Assembly (NCBI RefSeq): GCF_029894425.1
Contig: NZ_JARXYJ010000001.1
Span: 9,630,501 to 9,694,500 of the forward strand
DNA from: Streptomyces sp. SAI-127
GTDB lineage: Bacteria; Actinomycetota; Actinomycetes; Streptomycetales; Streptomycetaceae
DNA: 64,000 nucleotides
Direction: 5' to 3'
This document shows positions 35,390 through 43,815 of the stretch, one piece after another. A program made the position numbers and the translations under genes. Numbering within the stretch: the first letter of the stretch is position 1; the number at the start of each line of letters is the position of its first letter. The notes beneath the pieces were generated by a model. That model did not search any database. It saw only the letters and a list, made by a program, of their open reading frames with translations, and had not been told where the DNA came from.

Positions 35390-36190
35390 ATGGCCGTACA
35401 ACCTGAGGGAACCCCCTGTTGGGCCGATGCGATGTTCAGCGACGTCGAGGGGGCCAAGAGCTTCTACGGCGACGTTCTCGGCTGGACCTTCGGCGAGGCG
35501 TCGTCGGAGTTCGGCAACTACACGCAGGCCTACGCGGACGGGAAGGCCGTCGCCGCCGTCGTGCCGCCGATGCCCGGTCAGGAGGGCCATTCGCAGTGGT
35601 GCCTGTACTTCGCGTCGGCAGATGTCTCCGCCACCGCCGGCAAGATCCGTGACAACGGCGGCGAGCTGCTCATGGAACCCATGCAGGTCGGCGACTTCGG
35701 CACGATGTGTCTGGGCCGCGACCCGAGCGGCGTCGTCTTCGGCGTGTGGCAGGCAGGCACCCATGAGGGCTTCGAGGCGCCGCCCGAGCAGACGGGGGCG
35801 TTCTGCTGGGCCGAGGTCTACACCCGCGAACCCGAGAAGTCCGACGCGTTCTTCCCGGCCGTCTTCGGCTACAGCGCCCGGCAGATGCAGGACGACGCCG
35901 TCGACTTCCGTATGTTCAACCTCGGCGACAACACCGTCCTCGGTCGCATGAAGATGACGGACGACTTCCCGCCCGAGGTGCCGGCGTACATCAACGTCTA
36001 CTTCACCGTCGACAACTGCGACGACGCCGTCGCTCGCGCCACCAAGCTCGGCGGCATCCTGCGCTTCGGGCCCATGGACTCGCCGTTCGGCCGGTTCGCC
36101 GCCCTCAGTGATCCGCAGGGCGCGAGCTTCTCGGTGATCGACGTGACGACGACCCAGGGCGACATGCCCCAGATCTCGGACGTGCCCTAG
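35390..36190 (+). CDS. Two-domain VOC family protein
   Basis: 266 aa made of two glyoxalase-fold halves: [20 protein letters not shown] (residues about 10-125) and [20 protein letters not shown] (about 135-258). Each half ends in a Phe/Ser-rich strand after DPQGASFSV or DPSGVVFGV. This is the CFP32/Rv0577-like layout; M. tuberculosis Rv0577 is reported as glyoxalase-like and TLR2-active, but function in Streptomyces is unknown. ATG 35390 begins the family sequence. Its stop overlaps the stop of the convergent methyltransferase by four bases. Confidence 0.88.
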   Translation: MAVQPEGTPCWADAMFSDVEGAKSFYGDVLGWTFGEASSEFGNYTQAYADGKAVAAVVPPMPGQEGHSQWCLYFASADVSATAGKIRDNGGELLMEPMQVGDFGTMCLGRDPSGVVFGVWQAGTHEGFEAPPEQTGAFCWAEVYTREPEKSDAFFPAVFGYSARQMQDDAVDFRMFNLGDNTVLGRMKMTDDFPPEVPAYINVYFTVDNCDDAVARATKLGGILRFGPMDSPFGRFAALSDPQGASFSVIDVTTTQGDMPQISDVP

Positions 36191-36987
36191 CTGGTGCGTA
36201 CTGCCGTGACCACCACGGCGGTGTAGTGCATCGAGAAGCTCCCGCCCATCGCGTCGACGGCGTCACCGAGACCGCTGAGCAGGGCGTCGAGCTTCTCGGC
36301 GGGCAACTGCCCGTGGCCGCCGAAGGTGGGTACCTGGTCCAGCCACTCCTCGCGGGTGTAGACCCGGTCCCACTCGAAGCGCCACTCCTCCGGCTCACCG
36401 AAAGCGGCCGCCTTGCGGATCCCGTCGGCCGAGGTGGCGCAGACGCCCGCGTAGGCGTCCGGGCCGGTCATCCGGCGCCAGTCCATCGGCATGCCGGGCA
36501 CGGCCCGGGCGTACGCCTCGGTGAACGCCTCGGCCACGTCGTGCGCGGGCTGGAAGGCGTTCCAGAAGAGGGCCAGCCGTCCGCCGGGCCGCAGCGCCCG
36601 GGCCGCCCGGTGCGCACCGGCGACGGGGTCGACCCAGTGCCAGACGGTCCCCGCCACCACCGCGTCGAAGTCGCGGCCCGCAGGATCCCAGTCCTCGAAC
36701 TTGGCGACTTCGACGTCGAGCCCCTTGTGACGCGCGAACGCGGCCATCCGGGCGTCGGGCTCCACCCCGAGCACCCGGCAGCCGTGCGCCCGGAACGCCA
36801 GCCCGGCGATACCGGTGCCCGTGCCGACGTCCAGGACATCCGGGCCGGGACTCCCGGCGGCGATGCGCTCCACCAGGGCGTCGGGATAACGGGGGCGGGT
36901 CCGGTCGTAGCGCGCGGCGTCCGCGCCGTACGACTCGGCGATGGCGCGCTGGGTGTGCGACTGCTGTTCCTGAGCTGGAGTGGGCAT
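36187..36987 (-). CDS. Class I SAM-dependent methyltransferase
   Basis: 266 aa. IAESYGADAARYDRTRPRYP and VLDVGTGTGIAGLAFRAHGC (motif I) are followed by DAVVAGTVWHWVDPVAGAHR with the HW signature, and RALRPGGRLALFWNAF. It resembles the methyltransferase at 22590 in layout but is a distinct protein. The ATG lies inside the large palindrome at 36978-37018, with no purine-rich ribosome-binding site before it, so the mRNA could be leaderless and the gene tightly controlled by the divergent TetR protein. Substrate unknown; a role in modifying a TetR ligand is possible. Confidence 0.88.
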   Translation of the reverse strand: MPTPAQEQQSHTQRAIAESYGADAARYDRTRPRYPDALVERIAAGSPGPDVLDVGTGTGIAGLAFRAHGCRVLGVEPDARMAAFARHKGLDVEVAKFEDWDPAGRDFDAVVAGTVWHWVDPVAGAHRAARALRPGGRLALFWNAFQPAHDVAEAFTEAYARAVPGMPMDWRRMTGPDAYAGVCATSADGIRKAAAFGEPEEWRFEWDRVYTREEWLDQVPTFGGHGQLPAEKLDALLSGLGDAVDAMGGSFSMHYTAVVVTAVRTS

Positions 36988-37018
36988 GCGCCCACTCTAA
37001 GTGGGCGCATGCCCACTC
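36978..37018. promoter_or_regulatory. Large palindrome, probable TetR operator overlapping a start codon
   Basis: Two perfect 19-base arms, GAGTGGGCATGCGCCCACT (36978-36996) and its complement (37000-37018), flank CTA. Each arm is itself nearly palindromic (GTGGGC...GCCCAC). The left arm contains the methyltransferase ATG (36987-36985). The site lies between that gene and the TetR gene at 37062. Confidence 0.75.
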
Positions 37019-37061
37019 GACAAGAATCAGGGAGGATGTTCGAGAAGGAGTGAGGTGGGCC

Positions 37062-37643
37062 GTGCCGACAGGGATCGCCATCCGCGATGTGCGGGAGCAG
37101 TTGTTCGACGCCGCCGAGCGGATCCTGCTGCGGGACGGGGCGAACGCGCTGACCAGCCGGGCGGTCACCACCGAGGCGGGGGTCGCGAAGGGGGTTCTGC
37201 ACCGCCACTTCGAGGACTTCGACGCGTTTCTCGCCGAGCTGGTGCTCGACCGCATCGGGCGTATCGAGGCCCGCTCGCGGGCCCTGCGCGAATCGGCGGG
37301 GAGCGGTGCCGTCGTCGACAACCTCACCGCGGCCCTGACCGACCTCTTCGGGACGATCGCGCTGCGGATCGTCGGCCTGGTCATCGCGCGCGACGCCCTG
37401 CGGGCCCGGTTGCGCGAGGCGAGGGGTGGGGGAGTGCCGGTGCTGCGGGAGGCGACGGCGATGGTGGCCGGCTATCTCGCCGCGGAGCGCGACCTGGGGC
37501 GCGTCCCGGCAGACGCCGAGGTGGACCTGCTCGCCCCCGCGCTGATCGGGGCGGCGCATCTCCTCTTCGCCGACACGGAAGGGGCGCCACCCGGGGACGG
37601 GGAGGTCCGCAGGGTCGTGGCCACGGTGGTCACGGTGGAGTGA
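37062..37643 (+). CDS. TetR/AcrR-family transcriptional regulator
   Basis: 193 aa. The N-terminal HTH reads LFDAAERILLRDGANALTSR, AVTTEAGVAKGVLHRHFEDF, with the usual F-D-A-F-L after it; the rest is a helical ligand domain. GTG 37062 has GAGG 6 bases before it and is preferred to GTG 37050. It is divergent from a methyltransferase gene, and the 41-bp palindrome covering that gene's start is its likely operator. RNase HI gene follows 22 bases later. Confidence 0.9.
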   Translation: MPTGIAIRDVREQLFDAAERILLRDGANALTSRAVTTEAGVAKGVLHRHFEDFDAFLAELVLDRIGRIEARSRALRESAGSGAVVDNLTAALTDLFGTIALRIVGLVIARDALRARLREARGGGVPVLREATAMVAGYLAAERDLGRVPADAEVDLLAPALIGAAHLLFADTEGAPPGDGEVRRVVATVVTVE

Positions 37644-37665
37644 AGGAGCACCGTCCGCTCATGGC

Positions 37666-38361
37666 ATGATCGAGCGCATGCGTGAACGACTGGTGGCCGC
37701 GTGCGACGGCGCTTCGAAGGGAAATCCGGGACCCGCGGCCTGGGCCTGGGTCATCGCCGACGCGTCGGAGACGCCGGACCGCTGGGAGGCCGGGCCGCTC
37801 GGCAGGGCCACCAACAACGTCGCCGAACTCACCGCACTGGAGCGGCTGCTGGCGGCGACCGACCCGGAAGTGCCGCTCGAGATCCGGATGGACTCGCAGT
37901 ACGCCATGAAGGCCGTCACCACCTGGCTGCCCGGGTGGAAGCGCAACGGCTGGAAGACCTCCGCGGGCAAGCCGGTCGCCAACCAGGAGCTGGTGGTCCG
38001 GATCGACGAACTGCTCGACGGGCGTTCGGTCGAGTTCCGTTACGTCCCCGCCCATCAGGTCGACGGCGACCCGCTGAACGACTTCGCCGACCGCGCGGCC
38101 AGCCAGGCGGCGATCGTCCAGGAGCCCGCGAGCAGCGAACTCGGCTCCCCGCAGCCGCCGCCGTCGCCGGACACCCCGAAAGCCGACCGCCCCGCCCGGG
38201 CCAAGTCGCCCAAGCGGAGCGGCGGTTCGTCTCCTCGTACGATCAAGGCCAAGTTCCCCGGCCGGTGCCTGTGCGGACGTTCCTATGCGGCGGGCGAGCC
38301 GATCGCGAAGAACGCCCAGGGCTGGGGGCACCCGGAGTGCCGTACGGAAGCGGCCGGTTAG
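37666..38361 (+). CDS. Ribonuclease HI with C-terminal Cys-containing extension
   Basis: 231 aa. Residues about 8-150 form an RNase HI domain that cuts RNA in RNA-DNA hybrids; the acidic active site is seen in ACDGASKGNPGPAAW (Asp), NNVAELTALERLL (Glu), IRMDSQYAM (Asp) and VDGDPLNDFADRAAS (Asp), with the basic handle TTWLPGWKRNGWK. A Pro-rich linker leads to a small C-terminal module, GRCLCGRSYAAGEPIAKNAQ and WGHPEC, which has CxC...HxxC spacing and could bind zinc. ATG 37678 is an alternative start. Confidence 0.88.
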   Translation: MIERMRERLVAACDGASKGNPGPAAWAWVIADASETPDRWEAGPLGRATNNVAELTALERLLAATDPEVPLEIRMDSQYAMKAVTTWLPGWKRNGWKTSAGKPVANQELVVRIDELLDGRSVEFRYVPAHQVDGDPLNDFADRAASQAAIVQEPASSELGSPQPPPSPDTPKADRPARAKSPKRSGGSSPRTIKAKFPGRCLCGRSYAAGEPIAKNAQGWGHPECRTEAAG

Positions 38362-38382
38362 CGGCCGGTCGGAGCGCGAGGG

Positions 38383-38835
38383 TCAGATGACCGCCCCGCG
38401 CCACTCGCCGGTCTCCTGACCACGCTCCTCGATGAACGTCTTGAAGCGCTCCAGGTCGCCCTTGGTCTGCCGCTTCACGAACCCCAGCTTGTCGCCGACC
38501 TTCTCGGTGATGGTGTCAGGATGGAAGTCCATCTGGAGCATCACCTTGGTGTGGGCGTCGTCGAGGCGGTGGAAGGTCACCGCACCCGCCTGCTTGGCCT
38601 CGCCGGCGATCGTGGTCCACGCGACCCGCTCGTCCGGGATCTGCTCGGTGATCTCCGCGTCGAACTCCCTGTGCACCCCGTTGACGTTGGTCACCCAGTG
38701 CGTGAGCGTGTCGGTGCGCTGTTCGATGCGCTCGACCCCGCTCATGAACTCGGGGAAGGTCTCGAACTGCGTCCACTGGTTGTAGGCGGTGTGCACCGGC
38801 ACGCCGACCTCGATGGATTCCTCGACCTGCGACAC
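38383..38835 (-). CDS. SRPBCC family protein (polyketide cyclase/dehydrase-like)
   Basis: 150 aa with the START/Bet v1 fold: SIEVGVPVHTAYNQWTQFET, FPEFMSGVERIEQRTDTLTH, EFDAEITEQIPDERVAWTTI and HTKVMLQMDFHPDTITEKVG. Members bind hydrophobic ligands; this short soluble type is common in Streptomyces with no assigned role. GTG 38835 has GGAGGG 8 bases upstream and is preferred to the frame's first codon at 38913. It lies downstream of melC2 on the same strand, 81 bases away, so read-through from melC is possible. Confidence 0.85.
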   Translation of the reverse strand: MSQVEESIEVGVPVHTAYNQWTQFETFPEFMSGVERIEQRTDTLTHWVTNVNGVHREFDAEITEQIPDERVAWTTIAGEAKQAGAVTFHRLDDAHTKVMLQMDFHPDTITEKVGDKLGFVKRQTKGDLERFKTFIEERGQETGEWRGAVI

Positions 38836-38916
38836 GGGTGAATCCCTCCTTCGTCTTCTCGGTGTGTACGGCGCGGGTACCGCACGACCTGTTGGGCAAA
38901 CCGGACGAGACAACCG

Positions 38917-39741
38917 TTACTCGCTGTCGAAGGCGTAGTGACGGGTGTGGTCCAGCAGGTCCGAGGGGCGCTCGTCGTTCCACGGCCGCATGGGCTCGTC
39001 GAGGTCGACGACATCGGGTGTTCCGCCGGCCGGGACATAGCGGGAGTCAGGATGCCGCCGCTGCCACTCGGCCCACAGCTTGTCCACATAGGCGTGGTGG
39101 AGCCAGAACACCGGATCGTTGGGGGAGACCCCGGTCGCCATCTGCCCGCCCACCCAGACATGGACCCGGTTGTGCAGATTGACCCCGCGCCACCCCTCCA
39201 GATGGTTGCGGAAGCCGTCCGACGCGCTGTTCCAGGGCGCCATGTCGTACGTCGCCATGGACAGCACCGACTCCACCTCGCCGCGGGTCGGCAACTCACG
39301 TACGCCGCTGCCGAGCGAGCGCCGCAGATACGTACGGCCGTCGACCCGTACGCTGATCGGCCAGTTGCCGCCGGCGGCGGCGAACGGGCCGTCCATCACC
39401 CGCCCGTCCCGGCTGCGCCCGGTGCCGCCGAGGAAGTCGGGACCCCACAGCGAGGCGCGCGGGGAGCGGTCGGTGCTCCAGTCCCAGTAGGGGAGTGCCA
39501 CCGAGGCGTCCACCGACTGAAGGGCACGCTCGAAGTCGAGCAGGAATCTGCGGTGCCAGGGCAGGAAGGAGGGCGAACGGTGGCCGGTACGCTCGCTGTT
39601 GTCGGTATCGGACATGATGAAACCGTTGTGCGTGGTGACGAACGCGTCGTAGCGGCCGCTGCGCTTCAGCTCCAGGACGGCGGCGACGAAACGCCGCTTC
39701 TCGTCGGCGGTCAGGGCTGCCTGGTTCTTGCGGACGGTCAT
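38917..39741 (-). CDS. melC2: Tyrosinase MelC2
   Basis: 274 aa. Type-3 copper enzyme that oxidises tyrosine to dopaquinone for melanin. CuA histidines are in FVTTHNGFI, GHRSPSFLPWHRRFLLDFER; CuB histidines in NLHNRVHVWVGGQ and PVFWLHHAYVDKLWAEWQ. VALPYWDWSTD is typical. There is no signal peptide; MelC2 leaves the cell with the Tat-exported chaperone MelC1. ATG 39741 follows GGAG. It is the second gene of the melC operon, 32 bases after melC1. Confidence 0.96.
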   Translation of the reverse strand: MTVRKNQAALTADEKRRFVAAVLELKRSGRYDAFVTTHNGFIMSDTDNSERTGHRSPSFLPWHRRFLLDFERALQSVDASVALPYWDWSTDRSPRASLWGPDFLGGTGRSRDGRVMDGPFAAAGGNWPISVRVDGRTYLRRSLGSGVRELPTRGEVESVLSMATYDMAPWNSASDGFRNHLEGWRGVNLHNRVHVWVGGQMATGVSPNDPVFWLHHAYVDKLWAEWQRRHPDSRYVPAGGTPDVVDLDEPMRPWNDERPSDLLDHTRHYAFDSE

Positions 39742-39773
39742 GTGCGGATGCTCCAAAGAGGCGTACGGGGCGG

Positions 39774-40112
39774 TCAGTTGGCGGGGAACGGCAGCAGCTG
39801 TGCGCCCTGGAGCTCGTCCACGGCGGCCCGGGCGGCGGCGCGCGGGGTGGGCACCGGGTCGTAGTGGCTGACGACGCTGATCCAGCTGCCGTCGGCGTTG
39901 CGCATCACGTGCAGGTCCCTCCCGTCGACCGTCACGGCGTATCCGTGATGACCTCCCGGCCGGCCCTGTATCCGGCGGCCCTTGTAGACCTCGTCGAAAT
40001 CCTCCGGTGCCCTGTGGTGGTGTTCTTCGGCGGACGCGCGCGGGGCGGCGACGGCCGTTGCAGCGAAGGCGGCAGTCGCGGTGAGCGCGGTACGGCGGGT
40101 GAGTTCCGGCAT
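39774..40112 (-). CDS. melC1: Tyrosinase copper chaperone/cofactor MelC1
   Basis: 112 aa with a Tat signal ([20 protein letters not shown]) and the MelC1 body: [40 protein letters not shown] and [20 protein letters not shown]. It loads copper into MelC2 and carries it out by the Tat system. HHH just after the signal and a His pair later may bind copper. AGGAGG lies 8 bases before ATG 40112. First gene of the operon. Confidence 0.95.
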   Translation of the reverse strand: MPELTRRTALTATAAFAATAVAAPRASAEEHHHRAPEDFDEVYKGRRIQGRPGGHHGYAVTVDGRDLHVMRNADGSWISVVSHYDPVPTPRAAARAAVDELQGAQLLPFPAN

Positions 40113-40451
40113 GCGGTGAACCTCCTGAGTCGACGGACTCCGCATGCCTATCGGCCCGGCCGGGAGCGGGAGAAATCACCCGTGACCGGTTGGCTGCGAT
40201 CCAGACAATTACCAACATGTCGTACAGTGTTGAACAAAGATGATCTTGCTGTGGAGAGGGCTTTCGGGGGCCTGGTCGGAGGAATTCCTTCTCGTCCCGA
40301 TCGTGATTCCGGTGATCCTTTGCGAGTGGGCCCGCCGGTAGTGGCCCGCCTCACGTGCGGAAAGTGACGTGATCCGAAGCGCGGGTCGCGCATCTCCGGC
40401 TGCTACTCTGCGTTGCCAATCGACCGCTTTGAGTAATCACTAGGGGTGCGT
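40113..40451. other. 339-bp intergenic region with melC and monooxygenase promoters
   Basis: It separates divergent melC1 and the FAD monooxygenase. It is less GC-rich in the middle (AATTACCAACATGTCGTACA, GTGTTGAACAAAGATGATC), which suits promoters. GTGGGCCCGCC and GTGGCCCGCC form a short direct repeat near 40326-40352. I see no convincing gene; the open frame running over it from inside melC1 has no family match. Confidence 0.55.
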
Positions 40452-41663
40452 GTGAAGGTCGCCTGCGTCGGCGGCGGGCCCGCCGGTCTGTATCTCTCGA
40501 TCCTGCTGCAACGGCAGGACCCGTCCCACGACATCACTGTCCACGAGCGCAACCCGGAGGGCTCGACCTACGGCTGGGGCGTCACCTACTGGCGCGGACT
40601 GCTCGACAAGCTCCACGCCCACGACCCCGAGTCGTCCCGCGCTATCGAGGAGGCCTCGGTCACCTGGAACGAGGGCGAGGCCCGGGTACGGGACCTGGTC
40701 ACCCGGCGCGGCAGCGACCCGGGCTTCGGCATCGGCCGTCATCGCCTGCTGGAGATCCTCGCCGAGCGGGCCCGCTCGCTGGGGGTGCGGCTGGAGTTCG
40801 AGCACGAGATCACCGACGGCAACCTCCCCGAGGCCGACCTCGTCGTGGCCGGCGACGGCGTGCACAGCGCCCTGCGCACCGGACACGCCGACCACTTCGG
40901 CGCCGAGATCAGGGAAGGCCGCAACCGCTACATCTGGCTCGGCACCAGCAAGGTCTTCGACTCCTTCACCTTCGCCTTCGTCGAGACCGACCACGGCTGG
41001 ATCTGGTGCTACGGCTATCCCTTCGGCCCCGAGGGCAGCACCTGCGTCGTCGAGTGTGCGCCCGAGACGTGGACCGGCCTCGGCCTCGGCAGTGCGAACG
41101 ACGCCGACGGACTCGCCCTGCTGGAGAAGCTGTTCGCCGACGTCCTCGACGGCCACCCCCTGATCGGCCGCTCCGCCGGCTCGGGCAGCGCCCAGTGGCT
41201 CAGCTTCCGCACCCTCACCAACCGCACCTGGCATCGCGGCAACCTCGTCCTCCTTGGCGACGCCGCCCACACCACCCACTACTCCATCGGCGCCGGTACC
41301 ACCCTCGCCCTGGAGGACGCCATCGCCCTGGCCGACGCCCTGCGCCGGCACACCGAACTTCCGCAGGCCCTCGACCGCTACGAGCGGCAGCGCAAGTCGG
41401 AACTGCTCTCCATCCAGAGCGCGGCCCGCTACAGCGCCCAGTGGTACGAGAACCTGCCGCGTTACATCGGCCTGCCCCCGGAGCAGATGTTCGCCCTGCT
41501 CGGCCAGCGTCACTCGCCGCTGCTGCCCCATGTCCCGCCTCAGCTGTACTACCGGCTCGACAAGGCCGCCGGGCAGCTGGAGGCGCTGCGCAGGATCAAG
41601 CGCTGGCTCGGCCCGAGGGTGGCGCGCACCGTGCACGCACGGGAGCTGGCTTCTCGAAAGTAG
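40452..41663 (+). CDS. FAD-dependent monooxygenase (VioD/aromatic hydroxylase-like)
   Basis: 403 aa. The FAD-binding start is VACVGGGPAGLYLSILLQRQ; the second dinucleotide motif region reads DLVVAGDGVHSALR and the third VLLGDAAHTTHYSIGAGTTL. GWGVTYW and RHRLLEILAERARSLGVRLE fit the VioD/tryptophan-hydroxylase-like and salicylyl-CoA-hydroxylase-like group acting on aromatic substrates with NAD(P)H and oxygen. GTG 40452 is preferred to 40446 because AGGGG lies 5 bases before it. No neighbour indicates the substrate. Confidence 0.88.
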   Translation: MKVACVGGGPAGLYLSILLQRQDPSHDITVHERNPEGSTYGWGVTYWRGLLDKLHAHDPESSRAIEEASVTWNEGEARVRDLVTRRGSDPGFGIGRHRLLEILAERARSLGVRLEFEHEITDGNLPEADLVVAGDGVHSALRTGHADHFGAEIREGRNRYIWLGTSKVFDSFTFAFVETDHGWIWCYGYPFGPEGSTCVVECAPETWTGLGLGSANDADGLALLEKLFADVLDGHPLIGRSAGSGSAQWLSFRTLTNRTWHRGNLVLLGDAAHTTHYSIGAGTTLALEDAIALADALRRHTELPQALDRYERQRKSELLSIQSAARYSAQWYENLPRYIGLPPEQMFALLGQRHSPLLPHVPPQLYYRLDKAAGQLEALRRIKRWLGPRVARTVHARELASRK

Positions 41664-41685
41664 CCTGGCGGCCCCGAAAGGGGTA

Positions 41686-41728
41686 TTGGGTGAATGGCGA
41701 TTCACCGCTAGAGTGAATTGTCATTCAC
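41686..41728 (+). promoter_or_regulatory. Promoter with two identical-arm TetR operators before the MFS-TetR operon
   Basis: GTGAATGGCGATTCAC (41690-41705) and GTGAATTGTCATTCAC (41713-41728) share the dyad GTGAAT-N4-ATTCAC with centres 23 bp apart. A promoter fits between and over them: -35 TTGGGT (41686-41691), 17 bases, -10 TAGAGT (41709-41714). Binding would block RNA polymerase. Confidence 0.8.
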
Positions 41729-41758
41729 CCAGCTTTCCGTATCGAGTCCGGAGCGCCG

Positions 41759-43237
41759 ATGGACCAGCAGGGCCCGATATCCCCGCCGCGCGGAGCAAGC
41801 CTGCGGACCCGGCTCACCGTGCCGGTGCTGGCGATGTGCGGCACGCTCATGGCCGTCATGCAGACCGTCGTCGTCCCGCTGCTGCCGGACCTGCCCCGGC
41901 TGACCCACTCCTCGCCCGGCGCCGTCTCCTGGATGGTCACGGCGACCCTGCTCGCCGGTGCGGTCCTCACCCCGGTGCTCGGCCGTGCCGGTGACATGTA
42001 CGGCAAGCGCCGGGTGCTGACCGGCGCCCTCGGTCTGATGACGCTCGGCTCGGTGATGTGCGCCCTGTCGTCCGACATCACCGTGCTCATCGCGGCCCGC
42101 GCCCTGCAGGGTGCCGCCGCCTCCGTGGTGCCGCTGTCGATCAGCATCCTGCGCGACGAACTGCCGCCGGAGCGCCGGGGTTCCGCGGTCGCGATGATGA
42201 GCTCCACGGTCGGCATCGGCGCCGCGCTCGGTCTGCCGCTGGCCGCGATGATCGTCCAGTACGCCGACTGGCACACCATGTTCTGGATGACCAGCGCCCT
42301 CGGCGCCCTGGGGGTCACGGCCGTGGCGTGGGCGGTCCGCGAGTCGCCGGTGCGACAGCCGGGCCGCTTCGACGTGGCGGGCGCCCTGGGACTGGCCGTG
42401 GGCCTGGTGAGCCTGCTGCTCGGGGTGTCCCAGGGCGGGCAGTGGGGCTGGGGCAGCCCCCGGGTCCTGAGTCTGTTCCTGGTGGCCGTCGCCGTCCTGG
42501 CCCTGTGGTGGTGGCGCCAGCTGCGCACCGACCAGCCCCTGGTCGACCTGCGGCTGGTCACCCGGCCGCGCGTGGGCCTGTCCCATGTGGCCGCCCTGCT
42601 CACCGGCTTCGCGTTCTACGCCAACTCCCTGGTCACGGCCCAGCTGGTGCAGGCGCCGAAGGCCACCGGCTACGGACTCGGCCTGTCGATCGTGGCCACC
42701 GGCCTGTGCCTGCTGCCGGGCGGAGTCACCATGCTCCTGTTCTCACCGCTCTCGGCCCGCATCTCCGCCTCCCGCGGTCCGCGCATCACGCTCGCCCTCG
42801 GCGCCGCGGTCATCGCCTGCGGCTACGCGGTACGCATCGCGGACAGCCGCGATCTGTGGATGATCATCCTGGGCGCGACCGTGGTGGCCACCGGCACCAC
42901 CCTCGCCTACTCGGCGCTGCCCACGCTGATCCTGCGCGCCGTACCGGCCGAGCAGACGGCCTCCGCCAACGGCGTCAACGTCCTGATGCGCACCATCGGC
43001 CAGGCCACCTCCAGCGCGGCGGTCGCGGCGGTACTGGTCCACCACACCAGCCCGGTCGGCGGCGTGCTCGTGTCCACCCTGCACGGCTACCTGCTGGCCT
43101 TCGCCATGGCGGGCGCGGTCGCCCTCGCGGCGTGCGCGGCGGCGCTGACCATCCCCGGCGATTCCGCCCCCGAGGGGACCCGCCGGGCCAAGGGCCGCAC
43201 CCGGGGCGCGCGGGACGAGGCAATGGAGGGAGCATGA
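41759..43237 (+). CDS. MFS transporter, DHA2-type drug/metabolite exporter
   Basis: 492 aa with about 14 hydrophobic segments. Early sequence TVPVLAMCGTLMAVMQTVVV then LPRLTHSSPGAVSWMVTATL; GRAGDMYGKRRVLTGALGLM is motif A, and RALQGAAASVVPLSISILRD motif B/C-like. This is the proton-driven multidrug family (EmrB/QacA-like, variant start). GGAG lies 5 bases before the ATG. It is cotranscribed with the TetR gene by an ATGA overlap, and the operators in front point to ligand-induced export. Confidence 0.9.
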   Translation: MDQQGPISPPRGASLRTRLTVPVLAMCGTLMAVMQTVVVPLLPDLPRLTHSSPGAVSWMVTATLLAGAVLTPVLGRAGDMYGKRRVLTGALGLMTLGSVMCALSSDITVLIAARALQGAAASVVPLSISILRDELPPERRGSAVAMMSSTVGIGAALGLPLAAMIVQYADWHTMFWMTSALGALGVTAVAWAVRESPVRQPGRFDVAGALGLAVGLVSLLLGVSQGGQWGWGSPRVLSLFLVAVAVLALWWWRQLRTDQPLVDLRLVTRPRVGLSHVAALLTGFAFYANSLVTAQLVQAPKATGYGLGLSIVATGLCLLPGGVTMLLFSPLSARISASRGPRITLALGAAVIACGYAVRIADSRDLWMIILGATVVATGTTLAYSALPTLILRAVPAEQTASANGVNVLMRTIGQATSSAAVAAVLVHHTSPVGGVLVSTLHGYLLAFAMAGAVALAACAAALTIPGDSAPEGTRRAKGRTRGARDEAMEGA

Positions 43238-43815
43238 GTGCCGTGAGCACTACGCCCCCCACCACCTCCACCCGCCGGGACGCCGAGGCGACCAAGGCCG
43301 CCATCCTCAGGGCTGCCCGCTATCTCCTGGCCCGCACCCCCCACGCCGACATCACCCTCAAGGCGGTCGCCGAACGCGCCGGAGTCAGCCCGCCGTTGAT
43401 CGTGAAGTACTTCGGCAACAAGGACGCCCTCTTCGCCCGCGTCATGTCCTTCGAGTCCGACGCGACGGCCCTGCTCGACGCCCCCCTGGACGAACTGGGC
43501 CGTCACATGGTCCGCCACGTCCTCACCGGCCAGATCGAGCGAGGCGCCGACCCCCTGCTCCGGATCGCGTTCGCTCCCGTCCAGGGCGAACACGGTGACA
43601 TCCTGCGCGTCAACTTCCGCTCCCAGGTGGTCGCACGCCTCGCGGAGCGCCTGCAGGGCCCCGAGGCCGGCCTGCGCGCCGAACTGGCGGTGGGCACCCT
43701 CCTGGGCCTGGGCGTGATGTACGGCATCGCCCGGGGCACCGACCTGAGGGCGACCGCCGTGGAGGACGTGGTGGACCGGTACGCCCCCACGGTGCAGGCC
43801 CACTTGACGCCCTAA
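43234..43815 (+). CDS. TetR/AcrR-family regulator of the MFS operon
   Basis: 193 aa. HTH: ATKAAILRAARYLLARTPHA, ITLKAVAERAGVSPPLIVKY, FGNKDALF; the C-terminal part is the TetR_C domain (PLDELGRHMVRHVLTGQIER). The ATG overlaps the stop of the transporter (ATGA). It is the natural ligand of the two dyads at 41690-41728, giving autorepression of the whole operon until a drug or metabolite binds. Its stop overlaps the stop of the convergent flavoprotein gene by four bases. Confidence 0.9.
   Translation: MSAVSTTPPTTSTRRDAEATKAAILRAARYLLARTPHADITLKAVAERAGVSPPLIVKYFGNKDALFARVMSFESDATALLDAPLDELGRHMVRHVLTGQIERGADPLLRIAFAPVQGEHGDILRVNFRSQVVARLAERLQGPEAGLRAELAVGTLLGLGVMYGIARGTDLRATAVEDVVDRYAPTVQAHLTP

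Noticed and set aside
39864..40367. A 167-codon plus-strand frame over melC1 and its upstream region
   Set aside because: It runs antisense through melC1 and has no ribosome-binding site or recognisable motif.
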